From Candidatus Latescibacterota bacterium (GTDB lineage: Bacteria > Latescibacterota > UBA2968 > UBA8231), in the NCBI GenBank assembly GCA_009691525.1, contig SICG01000011.1, forward strand, positions 1 through 45,022: a stretch of 45,022 nt of DNA. The letters are read 5' to 3'. The notes beneath the pieces were generated by a model. That model was not told the DNA's origin, did not search any database, and saw nothing but the letters and a program-made list of their open reading frames with translations. Numbering within the stretch: the stretch's first letter is position 1; each line of letters starts with the position of its first letter. This document shows positions 32,395 through 40,591 of this stretch, one piece after another. The position numbers and the translations under genes are program-made.

Positions 32395-35031
32395 CTATCT
32401 CCGGTAACCCGGTTTGATGGTGCAGGTGGGACAGGCATTTTTCAGGTGCTCGCGGCGCACCTTCCACAGATCGAGGGCCAGCACCAATTCGGCCTCGGCC
32501 CCTCCCACTTTGCCGCGGCGCTGCAGCTGGCGCCGGTCCAGGGTCTCGCTCAGTTTGTGCGGCGACACCGGGCATTCGCCGCTGCGCCAGGCCAGTCCCT
32601 TTACCTCTTCCACCCGACCGTCTGGCCGCACCACGTAATCGCGGTTGCCAAAGGCATCGATGCAGCCGCAGGGCATGGCGTTTTCTGCCACGTGGTACGC
32701 AGTGCTGGTGTAGTGCGTGGTGCCCAGGGCCAGGAGATACCCCCCGCTGTGGACCAGTCTGCCGATGGGGCTGTCCTGGGCCCAGATGCCTGTTTCCAGG
32801 TGATCGGCGCAGAATTCCTCGGCGCGGGGGCCACAGGCTGCCAGGGCGTGGGTGGGGTGCAGACTGCGCACCGCATCGGGCCGCCGCCAGAAGGCGTCTG
32901 GGATGGATCCATTGGTGGTGGGCGTGGTGAGCGGGTTGTAGACCTGTGCGCCCCGGTGGTTGAAGGATGGCATCATCAGGGTGCCCTTGGGACCGATGGC
33001 TTCTAACAGCGCCTCGCCCACCGTCGCGGCGCCCCCGGCCACAAAACCAATGGCCCCCAGAGAACTGTGCACCATCAGGTCCATGCCTTTGCGCACGCCC
33101 AGTTTCTTCAGATCCGCCACCAGGCGCGCCTTGGTGATCAGTTGGCCCGGCCCGGCCAGTTCGGCGTAACTGAGTTCTGCGTGGGCCTCGAAGTACCGGG
33201 CCACCTGCTCTGAATCCGGAGCCAGCTTTTTGTTGACCCCGCCCACTGAGGCAGTCTGCTCGCAGCCGATGAGCACGGCGATCTGGGCCAGGTCGCGCCG
33301 ACCATCGGCCCAGAACAGGGCCCAGGGCGGCAGCCCGGCGCCATGGATGCGCTGGGCGATGGGAGTCGGGGTGTTTTCGGAGGTGGGCGAGAGCAGCGCG
33401 GTGCGCCTGGGCACCCGCCGGGTACCGGCCGCGTGTTTAAAAGGCTTGATCCGCCTTGCAGCCAACTGGTTCACCTCCTGCTCGCAGGTGTCCAGATGGG
33501 CCATCAGCCCAGCCCGGTCCCCTCCCCACAGCCAGCGCCGCAGCCGCTTGAGATTCTCGGCGTGGGTCTCGCGCAGGAAGTACGCCCGCTCCGCGCTGGG
33601 TTTGGCCTGCAACTGGGCCTGGGTCCGGGCGGTTTCGGCGCTGGCCAGTTCCACCACCTCGGGGCTGCCGGCATCGGCCAGATAGTACAGATAGGCTGCC
33701 ATACTCGCCGCACACAACTCCAGGCCCTTGAGACTGAGCAATTCACGGGTGTCGGCCGAGGAGTGGTATGCGTCAAAACCCCGCCCGCTCTTGCGGTGAT
33801 GGGTGGTGATCCAGGGACAGGGGAAGCCGTACTGGGGATCGCCGATCAGGGTATCAGAGGTGGAGACAAAGGGGGTCGGGTACAGGCGATAACCGGGGTT
33901 GCGCAGCTTGAGCCCGGCCCGCAGCACCGCCTCCCCCACCCGGTCCACGAAACCTGCCGACATCGGGATGGTGGCATGCCACTCCAGCCGGCCGTCGCAG
34001 ACCTCCGGCTTGCAGCCCAGGGTGTCGATACACAGCCCGGCCAGGGGGGCTTGGAGTCGGCGCGCCTTTTCGAGATACCCGAAGAAGCCGTAACACTCAT
34101 AGGCATTGATCAGGCGGATCGTGCGCCGCGGCCGGCGCAACTTGCCCTCGGCGATGAGCCCTTCGAGCAGGCGGGCCATCTCCAGGCATACCGCCACCCC
34201 TGAGGCATTGTCCACTGCCCCCGGCTCGGCGCTGTGGGCCAGCACCCAGACCTCGTCCTGCGGGTCGTCGGCTCCGCGCACCAGGCCGCTGACCACGTCG
34301 TGGCTGCCCACATACTTGCGCACCTCCACCTCGACCCGCAGGCGCAGCGGGCCCCGCTGCTGCACCAACCGGCGCAGCTCCCGGCCCTGGTTCTGGGAGA
34401 GCACCAGCCCCACTAGCCGCGCTGTGGCCCACTCCATCGGCACGGCCCCCCAGCCGAACTTGCTCCACGCCAGCGCATCGGGCAGCCGATCGATGGGCCG
34501 GTCGGTGATCACCCCCACTGCCCCCTTGTCGGCCAGCGGCTTCATCAGCGTCCTGGGTTCCAGGCAGCTGAGCACCAGCTTGCCCATCAGTGCGTCCTTG
34601 CCCTTGGCCGCCAATTCTTCCTGGCTGTCGATGATGACCAGTTCACATTCGAGCCCGCCCTCCGGGGTACCGCTGGTCCACTGGATCACGTGCCAGGGAC
34701 TGTGCTGAAAGTCCAGCAGGCGCTGGTGCACTGGGGCAATCACCTCCAGAGTGGCCCCCAGCACATCCTCGGCCTCCTGGATCACCCAGCGGCCCGTTCC
34801 CACCCGGCCCCCGGTCTGCAGCGCATAGACCTCGGCCTCGGCCCCGGCCTCCTCGTACCGGCGAGCCAGGGTCTGGCTGGTCTGGTGAAAACGATCGAAA
34901 GAGTTCCAGCGGTCGGTCTCGACCACCGCCTCCACATCCCCCAAGAGTCGCTTGCCATCGGCGCGGTCCATCAGCAGGGGCAACACCTGGCGGCACAACT
35001 GCCGCACCGAACGCGGAACACTTGCGGGCAT
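32395..35031 (-). CDS. M28-type aminopeptidase-like protein fused to an AAC(3)-family N-acetyltransferase
   Basis: One uninterrupted 878-residue frame. N-terminal part (about 1-540) is an M28/DUF4910-like peptidase with an inserted PA-type segment (ELVIIDSQEELAAKGKDALM; GAVGVITDRP) and zinc-site stretches AHSAEPGAVDNASG, INAYECYGFFGYLE and AYHSSADTRELLSLKG. A linker (about 540-630) has WALFWADGRRDLAQIAVLI, found as a C-terminal module in such peptidases. Residues about 630-878 are an AAC(3)-family domain: KGMDLMVHSSLGAIGFVAGG, AIGPKGTLMMPSFNH, SLHPTHALAACGP, IGRLVHSGGYLLALG. AGGAGG precedes ATG 35031; the frame is open further upstream but without family similarity. Such a fusion suggests hydrolysis and acetylation of one amide- or amine-bearing substrate. 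It heads the minus-strand operon. Confidence 0.82.
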   Translation of the reverse strand: MPASVPRSVRQLCRQVLPLLMDRADGKRLLGDVEAVVETDRWNSFDRFHQTSQTLARRYEEAGAEAEVYALQTGGRVGTGRWVIQEAEDVLGATLEVIAPVHQRLLDFQHSPWHVIQWTSGTPEGGLECELVIIDSQEELAAKGKDALMGKLVLSCLEPRTLMKPLADKGAVGVITDRPIDRLPDALAWSKFGWGAVPMEWATARLVGLVLSQNQGRELRRLVQQRGPLRLRVEVEVRKYVGSHDVVSGLVRGADDPQDEVWVLAHSAEPGAVDNASGVAVCLEMARLLEGLIAEGKLRRPRRTIRLINAYECYGFFGYLEKARRLQAPLAGLCIDTLGCKPEVCDGRLEWHATIPMSAGFVDRVGEAVLRAGLKLRNPGYRLYPTPFVSTSDTLIGDPQYGFPCPWITTHHRKSGRGFDAYHSSADTRELLSLKGLELCAASMAAYLYYLADAGSPEVVELASAETARTQAQLQAKPSAERAYFLRETHAENLKRLRRWLWGGDRAGLMAHLDTCEQEVNQLAARRIKPFKHAAGTRRVPRRTALLSPTSENTPTPIAQRIHGAGLPPWALFWADGRRDLAQIAVLIGCEQTASVGGVNKKLAPDSEQVARYFEAHAELSYAELAGPGQLITKARLVADLKKLGVRKGMDLMVHSSLGAIGFVAGGAATVGEALLEAIGPKGTLMMPSFNHRGAQVYNPLTTPTTNGSIPDAFWRRPDAVRSLHPTHALAACGPRAEEFCADHLETGIWAQDSPIGRLVHSGGYLLALGTTHYTSTAYHVAENAMPCGCIDAFGNRDYVVRPDGRVEEVKGLAWRSGECPVSPHKLSETLDRRQLQRRGKVGGAEAELVLALDLWKVRREHLKNACPTCTIKPGYRR

Positions 35032-35191
35032 GGGATTTCCTCCTGAATAGTCAGGGAGCAAGATAGAGATTTGAGGCGTAGGCGTCCAGCTACAGCGAGC
35101 GCTAAAGCGGCAGGGAGAGGCCCCTGGAGGTCTTTCCCGGGGAATGGTTGGGAAGGGAAGGAGGCGGGAGGGGTTGAGGGGAGAGCGGAGC

Positions 35192-35220
35192 CCGCAACGC
35201 CCCAACGTATGGGGCGTTGC
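35192..35220. terminator. 11-bp perfect hairpin between glgP and the M28-AAC(3) gene
   Basis: CGCAACGCCCC (35192-35202), 7-base loop, GGGGCGTTGCG (35210-35220). It lies in the 291-base gap between the stop of glgP (35323, minus strand) and the start of 35031. No T-run follows on the minus strand. It probably ends or stabilises the glgP transcript; the remaining purine-rich stretch (about 35135-35190) and the 160 bases next to the start codon should contain the promoter for the downstream operon. No gene is seen in 35032-35322. Confidence 0.55.
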
Positions 35221-35322
35221 GCGGGTAGGGTGGTTGGGGGAGGAGCGAGCAGGGTGGGAAGTCCGCGCCTTGGGAAAGGCCGGAAGGGGGTTCTTCCTGA
35301 CGCCCTCCAATCGTTACTTGCT

Positions 35323-37831
35323 CTATTTTCCGATCCGCACCGGCGAAGGCGCCACCCCCCAGATCTGCTGCGCGTATTCCTGGATGGTCCGGTCGCTGAA
35401 AAACTTCCCCATGCGGGCGCAGTTGAGGATGGAGGTACGCGTCCAGGCCTCCGGATCCAGGTACAGGGCGCTGACTTGCTCCTGGCTGGCGGAGTAGGCC
35501 CCATAGTCGGCTAATAACAGATATGGATCGCCTTCGTAGAGCAGCCCGTGGACCAGGGGCTTGAACAGGTCCGACTGCCCTGGGGAAAATGCGCCCTCGG
35601 CGATCTGATCCAGCACCACCTTCAGTTCGGGATCGGCGTGGTAGTAATCCCAGGGATTGTACCCCTGCTGCTTGAGGGCCTTCACCTCGTCGGCATGCAA
35701 ACCGAAGATGAAGATGTGCTCCCTGCCAATCTCCTCAGCCATCTCCACATTGGCCCCGTCGAGGGTGCCAATAGTAAGGGCCCCATTGAGGGCAAACTTC
35801 ATGTTGCCCGTGCCTGAGGCCTCCAGGCCAGCGGTGGAGATCTGCTCCGACAGCTCGGCAGCCGGCATGATCTTCTCGGCCAGTGAGACCCCGTAGTTGG
35901 CCAGAAACACCACCTTCAGCCGGTCCCCTACCTCGGGGTCCTGGGTGACAGTGGCGGCAATGGCGTTGATCAGCTTGATGATCAGCTTGGCGGCGAAGTA
36001 CCCGGGGGCCGCCTTGCCGCCGAAGATGACCGTGCGCGGCACAAAGGTGCGCGGTGATCCGGTCTTGAGGCGGTGGTAGAGGGCGGCCACGTGCAGGGCA
36101 TTGAGCAACTGCCGCTTGTATTCGTGGAAACGGTTAACCTGACAATCGAAGAGCGAGTCCAGATTGAGCCCCAGGTGGTTCTGGGTCTCGACGTAGCGGG
36201 CCAGGCGCTCCTTATTTACTCGCTTGACCCGACGCCATTGCTCGCGAAAGCCAGCATCCTCGGCCAGGTGTACCAGGCCCTGCAATTGGGCCAGGTCCTT
36301 TACCCAGCCTTCTCCCAGCTGAGAGGAGATCAGCTGGGCCAGTCCCGGATTACAGGCCCGCAGCCAGCGGCGCGGGGTGATGCCGTTGGTCTTGTTGTTG
36401 AAGCGCTCCGGCCACAATTCGCAAAAATCCCTGAACACCTCCTCGGTGAGGATCTTGGTGTGTAACGCCGCCACACCATTGACCGAATGACTGCCGACGA
36501 TGGCCAGATGGGCCATACGCACCCTCTGGTCCGGCCCCTCCTCGATCAGCGACATGCGGCGCAGCCGATCCCCGTCGCCCGGGTAACGAGCGGCCACCTC
36601 CCCCAGCAGGCGGCGGTTGATCTCGTAGATAATTTGCAAATGCCTGGGCAGCACCTTGCCGATCAGACTCACCTGCCATTTCTCCAGGGCTTCGGCCAGC
36701 ACCGTATGATTGGTGTAGCCAAAGGTATCGACGGTGATTTTCCAGGCCTCGTCCCAGCCCAGGCCCTGCTCGTCCATCAGCAGGCGCATCAGCTCGGGGA
36801 CCGCGATGGATGGATGGGTGTCATTGAGCTGGACGGCGTTTTTGTCAGCGAACTCGGCAAAAGTGGTGTGGGTTTTGCGGTACCGGCGAAAGATGTCCTG
36901 GAAGGTGGCGCTGACCAGGAAGTATTGCTGTTTGAGGCGCAGCTCGCGGCCGACAAAAACATTGTCGTTGGGGTAGAGCACCTGGGTGATGGTTTCGGAA
37001 CGCACTTTGTCTATTACCGCCCGCTCGTACTCGCCAAAATTGAAGGGCTCCAGGTCGAACTCTCGGGTGGCCTTGGCTGCCCACAGCCTCAGGGTGTTGA
37101 CGGTGTTGTTGGCATAGCCAGGTACTGGCGTGTCGTACGCCATGGCCTTCACCTGCTGGGTGTCGACCCAGTCGTTGCGCAACACCCCATGCGTATCGCA
37201 GTACTGGTTCACTACGCCGTAAAAACGGACCGGATAGAGATGCTCCGGCCGGCTGATCTCCCAGGGATTGCCATAACGCAGCCAGTTATCGGGGGTCTCG
37301 TGCTGGTAGCCGTCCTCGATGCGCTGGAAGAAGATCCCGTATTCATAACGCAGGTCGTAGCCGTACGCCGGCAGTTCGAGGGAGGCCATCGAATCGAGGA
37401 AACAGGCCGCCAGCCGGCCCAATCCGCCGTTGCCCAGCCCGGCGTCGAATTCCACTTCCTGCAACTCCTCCAGGCTGAACCCGTACTCCTCCAGGGCCTG
37501 GCGAGCCGGCTCCTCCATTTCTAGGTTGAGCAGACTGTTGCTCAAGGTCCGGCCCAGCAGAAACTCCAGCGACACGTAGTAAACTCGCTTGACATCCCGA
37601 TCGTAATAGGCCTGCTGCGTCTCGATCCAGCGCTCCACCAACCGAATCGCGCACCGCCATGGCCAGGCTGATGAAACGGTCGCGGTCGGTGGCGGTGTAT
37701 TCGTCCTTGGCCAGCGAATATTCGAGATGGTTGGTAAAGGCAGCCTGCAATGCGGGGACGTCCATGCCCTGATGCAGGTTGGCAACGGCGGAGAATTTCC
37801 GCTTGGTTTTGGGCTTCGACCTTTCCGACAC
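35323..37831 (-). CDS. glgP: glycogen/starch phosphorylase (one-base frameshift near the 5' end)
   Basis: GTG start at 37831 with AAGGAGG upstream. Repaired length is 835 residues, close to E. coli GlgP (815). The first 60 codons (to SLAMAVRD) and the rest ([20 protein letters not shown] onward) lie in different frames; one extra base at 37645 explains this. Conserved blocks are all present: [68 protein letters not shown] and the PLP-lysine region [15 protein letters not shown]. The enzyme releases glucose-1-phosphate from storage glucan. Because the rest is perfectly kept, the shift is either very recent or a sequencing error. It follows the ABC-F gene by 13 bases. Confidence 0.9.
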
Positions 37832-37844
37832 GAGAGCCTCCTTT

Positions 37845-39791
37845 TCAGACCGGTCCGCTGCACTTGTCGCCCTGGGGCGGTTCCAGGTCGCCAGCCAACT
37901 CCTCCCACTCCTCCATCAGTGTTTCCAGTTGCTTTTCCAGTTGCCGGTACTCGGTGCCCAACTCGTAAACCAGCTGCATTTCCTTGCACTCTCCGGCCCG
38001 GCCGATCCGCTCGCTGAGGGCCTCTAGGGCCAGTTCCTGCTGGTGGATCTGTTCTTCCACCTCCCCCTGGCGCTGCTGCATTTTCTCCTGCTGTTTGCGG
38101 CCGCGCCGCTCCTGCTTTTGGCTCTGGCGCAACACCGGACCCTCCGGCTTGGGTGTTTTGCCGTCGGCCTGGGCTGGCAGGGTCTGTTGCTGGCGCCAGC
38201 GCAGAAACTCCTCCCAGTTGCCCGCATAACATTGAACCTTCCCCCCTTCCACCAGCCACACCTGAGTGGCCAGGGCCTGGATCAGGTAGCGGTCGTGGCT
38301 GACCAGGATGAGGGTGCCGGGGAAATCCCCCAACACCTCCTGCAGAATTTCCTGCGAGGCGATATCGAGATGGTTGGTGGGTTCGTCGAGTACTAACAGA
38401 TTTGCATTGTGCAGGACCAGTTTGGCCAGAGCCACCCGGCTGCGCTGCCCGCCGCTGAGCTCACCCACCTTCCTGAAGACATCGTCGCCACTAAAAAGCA
38501 GGCTGCCCAGCAGATTGCGGATCTCCTCTGGGGGCAGCTGAGGCCTGGCCTGGCGCACCGCATCCAACACGTTCATCTCCGGGTCGAGGTGGTCGTGGGC
38601 CTGGGCCAGGTACCCCGGCTCAACCCCGGTGCCGTAGCGGATCTCCCCCTCCAGCAGCTCCAGCTCCCCCAGAATGCTGCGCACCAAGGTGGTCTTGCCC
38701 GCCCCATTGGGCCCCACCACGGCGATGCGCTGCCCGCGCACCACCTCTACCTCGGGCATTCGCGCCAGCACCTTTTCTGGTGCATATCCCACCGCCACCC
38801 CGCCGCGCAGTTGTAGCACGATATCGCCGCTGCGCTGGCCACCCTCAAGCCGCAGCCGGATGCGCCGCTGCTCCCGCGGCCGATCCACCCCTTCGGTGGC
38901 CAGGTAGCGGGCCAGCCGGGTGCGCCGTCCCTGGGCCTCCTTGCTACGCTGACCGGCCAGATAACGTCGGATAAAATCCTGGGTTTTCTCGACGTACGCC
39001 TGTTGGGCCTCCCACTCTTTTAGCCGGCGCTCGTAGCGTTCCTGGCGCTGGCGAAGATGCGCCGTATAATTGCCCCGATAAGTCTCCAGACCGCCAAAGG
39101 CGATCTCCCACACCTTGGCCGAACACTTGTCTAGAAAGTAGCGGTCGTGCGAGACCACCAGCAGGCTGCCCCTGAATTCCTGTACCCAACCCTCCAGCCA
39201 TTCCACTGCCTGCAGGTCGAGGTGGTTGGTGGGTTCGTCCAGCAGCAACAGATCTGGTTCTTCTAAGAGCAACCGGGCCAGCAGGGCGCGGGTGCGCTGC
39301 CCGCCGCTGAGTTTGCCCAGTTCCTGGTCGAACTGCGCCGCTGCAAATCCAAGGCCAGTGAGCACCGAGCGGATACGGGCCTCGTAAGTGTAGCCCCCCC
39401 GGCGCTCCAGCTCCTCCTGCAGGGCGCTGTACCGGACCAGGACCTCCTCCCCATGGCTGGGATCTTCGAGCTGGCGGGCCAGCCCCGCTAGCTCTTCTTC
39501 TAACTTGCGCAGCCCGGCGAAGACCTCGGCCATAGCCTGCCACAGCGTGGTCTGCCCCAGATCGGGGGGGTCCTGGGGCAGGTAGCCCACCCGCAGGCTG
39601 CGCCGGTGCTGCAGCAACCCGCCGGTAGGCTCCTCCAGCCCGGCCAGCAGGCGCAACAAGGTGGTCTTGCCTTCGCCGTTGGCCCCCACCAGGCCGATAT
39701 GGTCTCCTGGCTCGAGGCGAAAATTGAGATCCTTGAAGACATCGAGGGCACCGTAGTACTTGCCGACGCCCTCACCGACGATCAGCGACAT
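37845..39791 (-). CDS. ABC-F family ATPase (ribosome-associated, Uup/YdiF-like)
   Basis: This 648-residue protein has two ABC domains and no membrane segment. The first has GANGEGKT (36-43), [15 protein letters not shown] and [12 protein letters not shown]; the second has [23 protein letters not shown] and [12 protein letters not shown]. The inter-domain linker ([15 protein letters not shown]...[16 protein letters not shown]) is the P-site-tRNA-interacting motif region of ABC-F proteins. A charged coiled-coil tail ([20 protein letters not shown] onward) resembles the Uup/YdiF C-terminal domain. Start ATG 39791 is chosen at [14 protein letters not shown], the family-type N-terminus, though the frame stays open upstream. 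ABC-F proteins relieve stalled or drug-bound ribosomes. It lies behind the HTH gene and the structured leader (40087-40480). Confidence 0.95.
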   Translation of the reverse strand: MSLIVGEGVGKYYGALDVFKDLNFRLEPGDHIGLVGANGEGKTTLLRLLAGLEEPTGGLLQHRRSLRVGYLPQDPPDLGQTTLWQAMAEVFAGLRKLEEELAGLARQLEDPSHGEEVLVRYSALQEELERRGGYTYEARIRSVLTGLGFAAAQFDQELGKLSGGQRTRALLARLLLEEPDLLLLDEPTNHLDLQAVEWLEGWVQEFRGSLLVVSHDRYFLDKCSAKVWEIAFGGLETYRGNYTAHLRQRQERYERRLKEWEAQQAYVEKTQDFIRRYLAGQRSKEAQGRRTRLARYLATEGVDRPREQRRIRLRLEGGQRSGDIVLQLRGGVAVGYAPEKVLARMPEVEVVRGQRIAVVGPNGAGKTTLVRSILGELELLEGEIRYGTGVEPGYLAQAHDHLDPEMNVLDAVRQARPQLPPEEIRNLLGSLLFSGDDVFRKVGELSGGQRSRVALAKLVLHNANLLVLDEPTNHLDIASQEILQEVLGDFPGTLILVSHDRYLIQALATQVWLVEGGKVQCYAGNWEEFLRWRQQQTLPAQADGKTPKPEGPVLRQSQKQERRGRKQQEKMQQRQGEVEEQIHQQELALEALSERIGRAGECKEMQLVYELGTEYRQLEKQLETLMEEWEELAGDLEPPQGDKCSGPV

Positions 39792-39828
39792 AGTACCAAT
39801 CTGGTCAACGATTTGCAGTGCGGTTCCC

Positions 39829-40065
39829 TTAGTAATATGGACCCTTGGGCCAGGACGCGCCACCCTCTTCCTGCACCCCCAAGCGCCGCCTCCGCCCCAC
39901 CTCGCGCCAACGCCGGCGCTTGCGGGCATAGGGGGTTTCGATGCCATAGAGCCGGCACAAACGGCTGAAACTTCCCGGCGCGATGCCCAGGGCCTGGCTG
40001 GCCTCTTCGTTGCTGGAATACAGGCGGGCTACCCGCTCGATGCGCACCCTGTCGATCTTCTTCAT
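39829..40065 (-). CDS. small helix-turn-helix DNA-binding protein
   Basis: A 78-residue basic protein. Residues about 10-42 (RVARLYSSNEEASQALGIAP then GSFSRLCRLYGIETP) form a Fis/NtrC-C-terminal-like HTH: the 'EASQALGI' helix, a turn, and recognition helix SFSRLCRLYG. An Arg-rich tail follows (YARKRRRWREVGRRRR). ATG 40065 (MKKIDRVRI) is preferred because GGAGG sits six bases ahead; a longer start at 40077 would overlap that site. It is the first gene after the terminator-bearing leader and precedes the ABC-F gene by 37 bases. It may be a local autoregulator of this unit or the shared divergent promoter. Free-standing Fis-type HTH proteins this small are not well studied. Confidence 0.75.
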   Translation of the reverse strand: MKKIDRVRIERVARLYSSNEEASQALGIAPGSFSRLCRLYGIETPYARKRRRWREVGRRRRLGVQEEGGASWPKGPYY

Positions 40066-40086
40066 TTGTGCCTCCATTCTGGAAAT

Positions 40087-40122
40087 AAAAAAGGACCACG
40101 GCTGTGTTTGTGCCGTGGTCCT
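40087..40122 (-). terminator. intrinsic terminator in the 5' leader of the HTH/ABC-F unit
   Basis: On the minus strand AGGACCACGGC and GCCGTGGTCCT (40122-40112 and 40102-40092) form a perfect 11-bp stem with a 9-base loop, followed by a run of T. It stands about 20 bases before the HTH gene and there is no gene upstream on this strand for it to terminate. It is therefore placed like an attenuator, or it ends a small RNA made from the promoter near 40500. Confidence 0.85.
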
Positions 40123-40144
40123 AACCACCAAAATATCTGTGATT

Positions 40145-40322
40145 GCCGACCTCCAGGGCACAAGACGTCCCTGCGTTTTCCGGGAAAAAGCGCCCTGGAT
40201 ACGGTCGGCTGGCGCGCGGATCTGTGCCCGGTTTTCCGGAACAGATCCGTGCCGGCCTCTCAGCGGAGGCCGTGTTGTGGAAAGCGCCGCCGGGGCAGGC
40301 TAAAACTGCCCCGACGCGCCAG
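40145..40322 (-). ncRNA. predicted multi-branched structured RNA (leader element of unknown class)
   Basis: Self-complementarity on the minus strand is extensive. A closing helix pairs 40315-40322 with 40209-40216 (CTGGCGCG/CGCGCCAG). Inside it are three hairpins: 40291-40298/40306-40313 (CGGGGCAG/CTGCCCCG), 40253-40259/40266-40272 (CGGCCTC/GAGGCCG) and 40217-40225/40241-40249 (CGGATCTGT/ACAGATCCG, with an inner CCGG-TTTT-CCGG). Next comes a long hairpin, 40203-40209/40145-40151 (GGTCGGC/GCCGACC) plus 40192-40198/40153-40159 (GCCCTGG/CCAGGGC), and then the terminator at 40087-40122. The closing helix and the long hairpin compete for one or two bases around 40208-40209. I do not recognise a known riboswitch class (no TPP, cobalamin or T-box core). 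It may be a riboswitch, a ribosome-sensing attenuator or an independent small RNA. Confidence 0.6.
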
Positions 40323-40324
40323 CT

Positions 40325-40369
40325 CTACCTTCCAGGTCCGCTGCGGGTTTCCCTATGGTTTTTCACCAT
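40325..40369 (-). CDS. putative upstream leader peptide (14 residues)
   Basis: A minus-strand ORF in the leader, MVKNHRETRSGPGR, stop TAG at 40325-40327, preceded by GGGGGCAAGG three bases before the ATG. Its stop lies right next to the first strand of the closing helix of the structured RNA (40322), so a ribosome ending or pausing there would disturb that helix. This arrangement is known for leader peptides ahead of antibiotic-resistance ABC-F genes. It could also be a chance ORF; short ORFs in leaders are common. Confidence 0.4.
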   Translation of the reverse strand: MVKNHRETRSGPGR

Positions 40370-40486
40370 TACCTTGCCCCCATTAGTTGACATCAGCACG
40401 CCGAAACAATGAAACGCCAAAAGTTGAGACTTCATGGCCGTCCTCTGCGTGAAAAGCGGAACTGCGTGAAACATAGGTATCTTTAA

Positions 40487-40516
40487 TTCTTAAACAGTGC
40501 GTCGCTACAATGTCAA
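40487..40516 (-). promoter_or_regulatory. predicted promoter for the leader/HTH/ABC-F unit
   Basis: Minus-strand -35 TTGACA (40516-40511), an 18-base spacer and a -10-like TAAGAA (40492-40487). Transcription would start near 40480, giving a leader of about 415 bases before the HTH ATG at 40065. Just downstream are two direct copies of CTGCGTGAAA (plus-strand 40445-40454 and 40462-40471), possibly a binding site. Confidence 0.45.
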
Positions 40517-40538
40517 GAAAAAAATACGATACTTGACA
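40511..40538. promoter_or_regulatory. dyad joining the -35 boxes of two divergent promoters
   Basis: TGTCAAG (40511-40517) and CTTGACA (40532-40538) are perfect inverted repeats around a 14-base A-rich centre; each arm contains one of the two divergent TTGACA -35 boxes. A dimeric regulator bound here would control both directions. The HTH protein encoded at 39829 is a natural candidate, by position only. Confidence 0.5.
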
Positions 40539-40561
40539 AAATCTCCCCAGGGGGCGAATAT
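40533..40561 (+). promoter_or_regulatory. predicted promoter of the epimerase operon
   Basis: -35 TTGACA (40533-40538), a 17-base spacer and a -10-like GAATAT (40556-40561), 30 bases before the ATG at 40592, with AAGGAG before that ATG. The -10 match is weak, the -35 perfect. Confidence 0.5.
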
Positions 40562-40591
40562 CCCCGGGTTCATCCGCCAAAGGAGCTTTGC

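Noticed and set aside
32395-33140. AAC(3)-type domain as an aminoglycoside resistance gene
   Set aside because: The family includes many members without resistance activity, the domain is fused to a peptidase, and no other resistance gene or mobile marker surrounds it.
35032-35310. Longer start for the M28-AAC(3) gene
   Set aside because: The upstream extension is low-complexity, contains the hairpin at 35192-35220, and the ATG at 35031 has an ideal AGGAGG before it.
37845-39791. ABC-F protein as a specific antibiotic-resistance determinant
   Set aside because: Its coiled-coil C-terminal tail resembles housekeeping Uup/YdiF-type ABC-F proteins. Resistance cannot be claimed from sequence, although the leader architecture keeps the question open.
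40253-40272. CTGAGAG in a leader hairpin as a TPP riboswitch core
   Set aside because: The other conserved TPP segments are not present around it, and on the minus strand CGCTGA is simply the loop of a GGCCTC/GAGGCC hairpin. Cobalamin and T-box cores were also looked for and not found.
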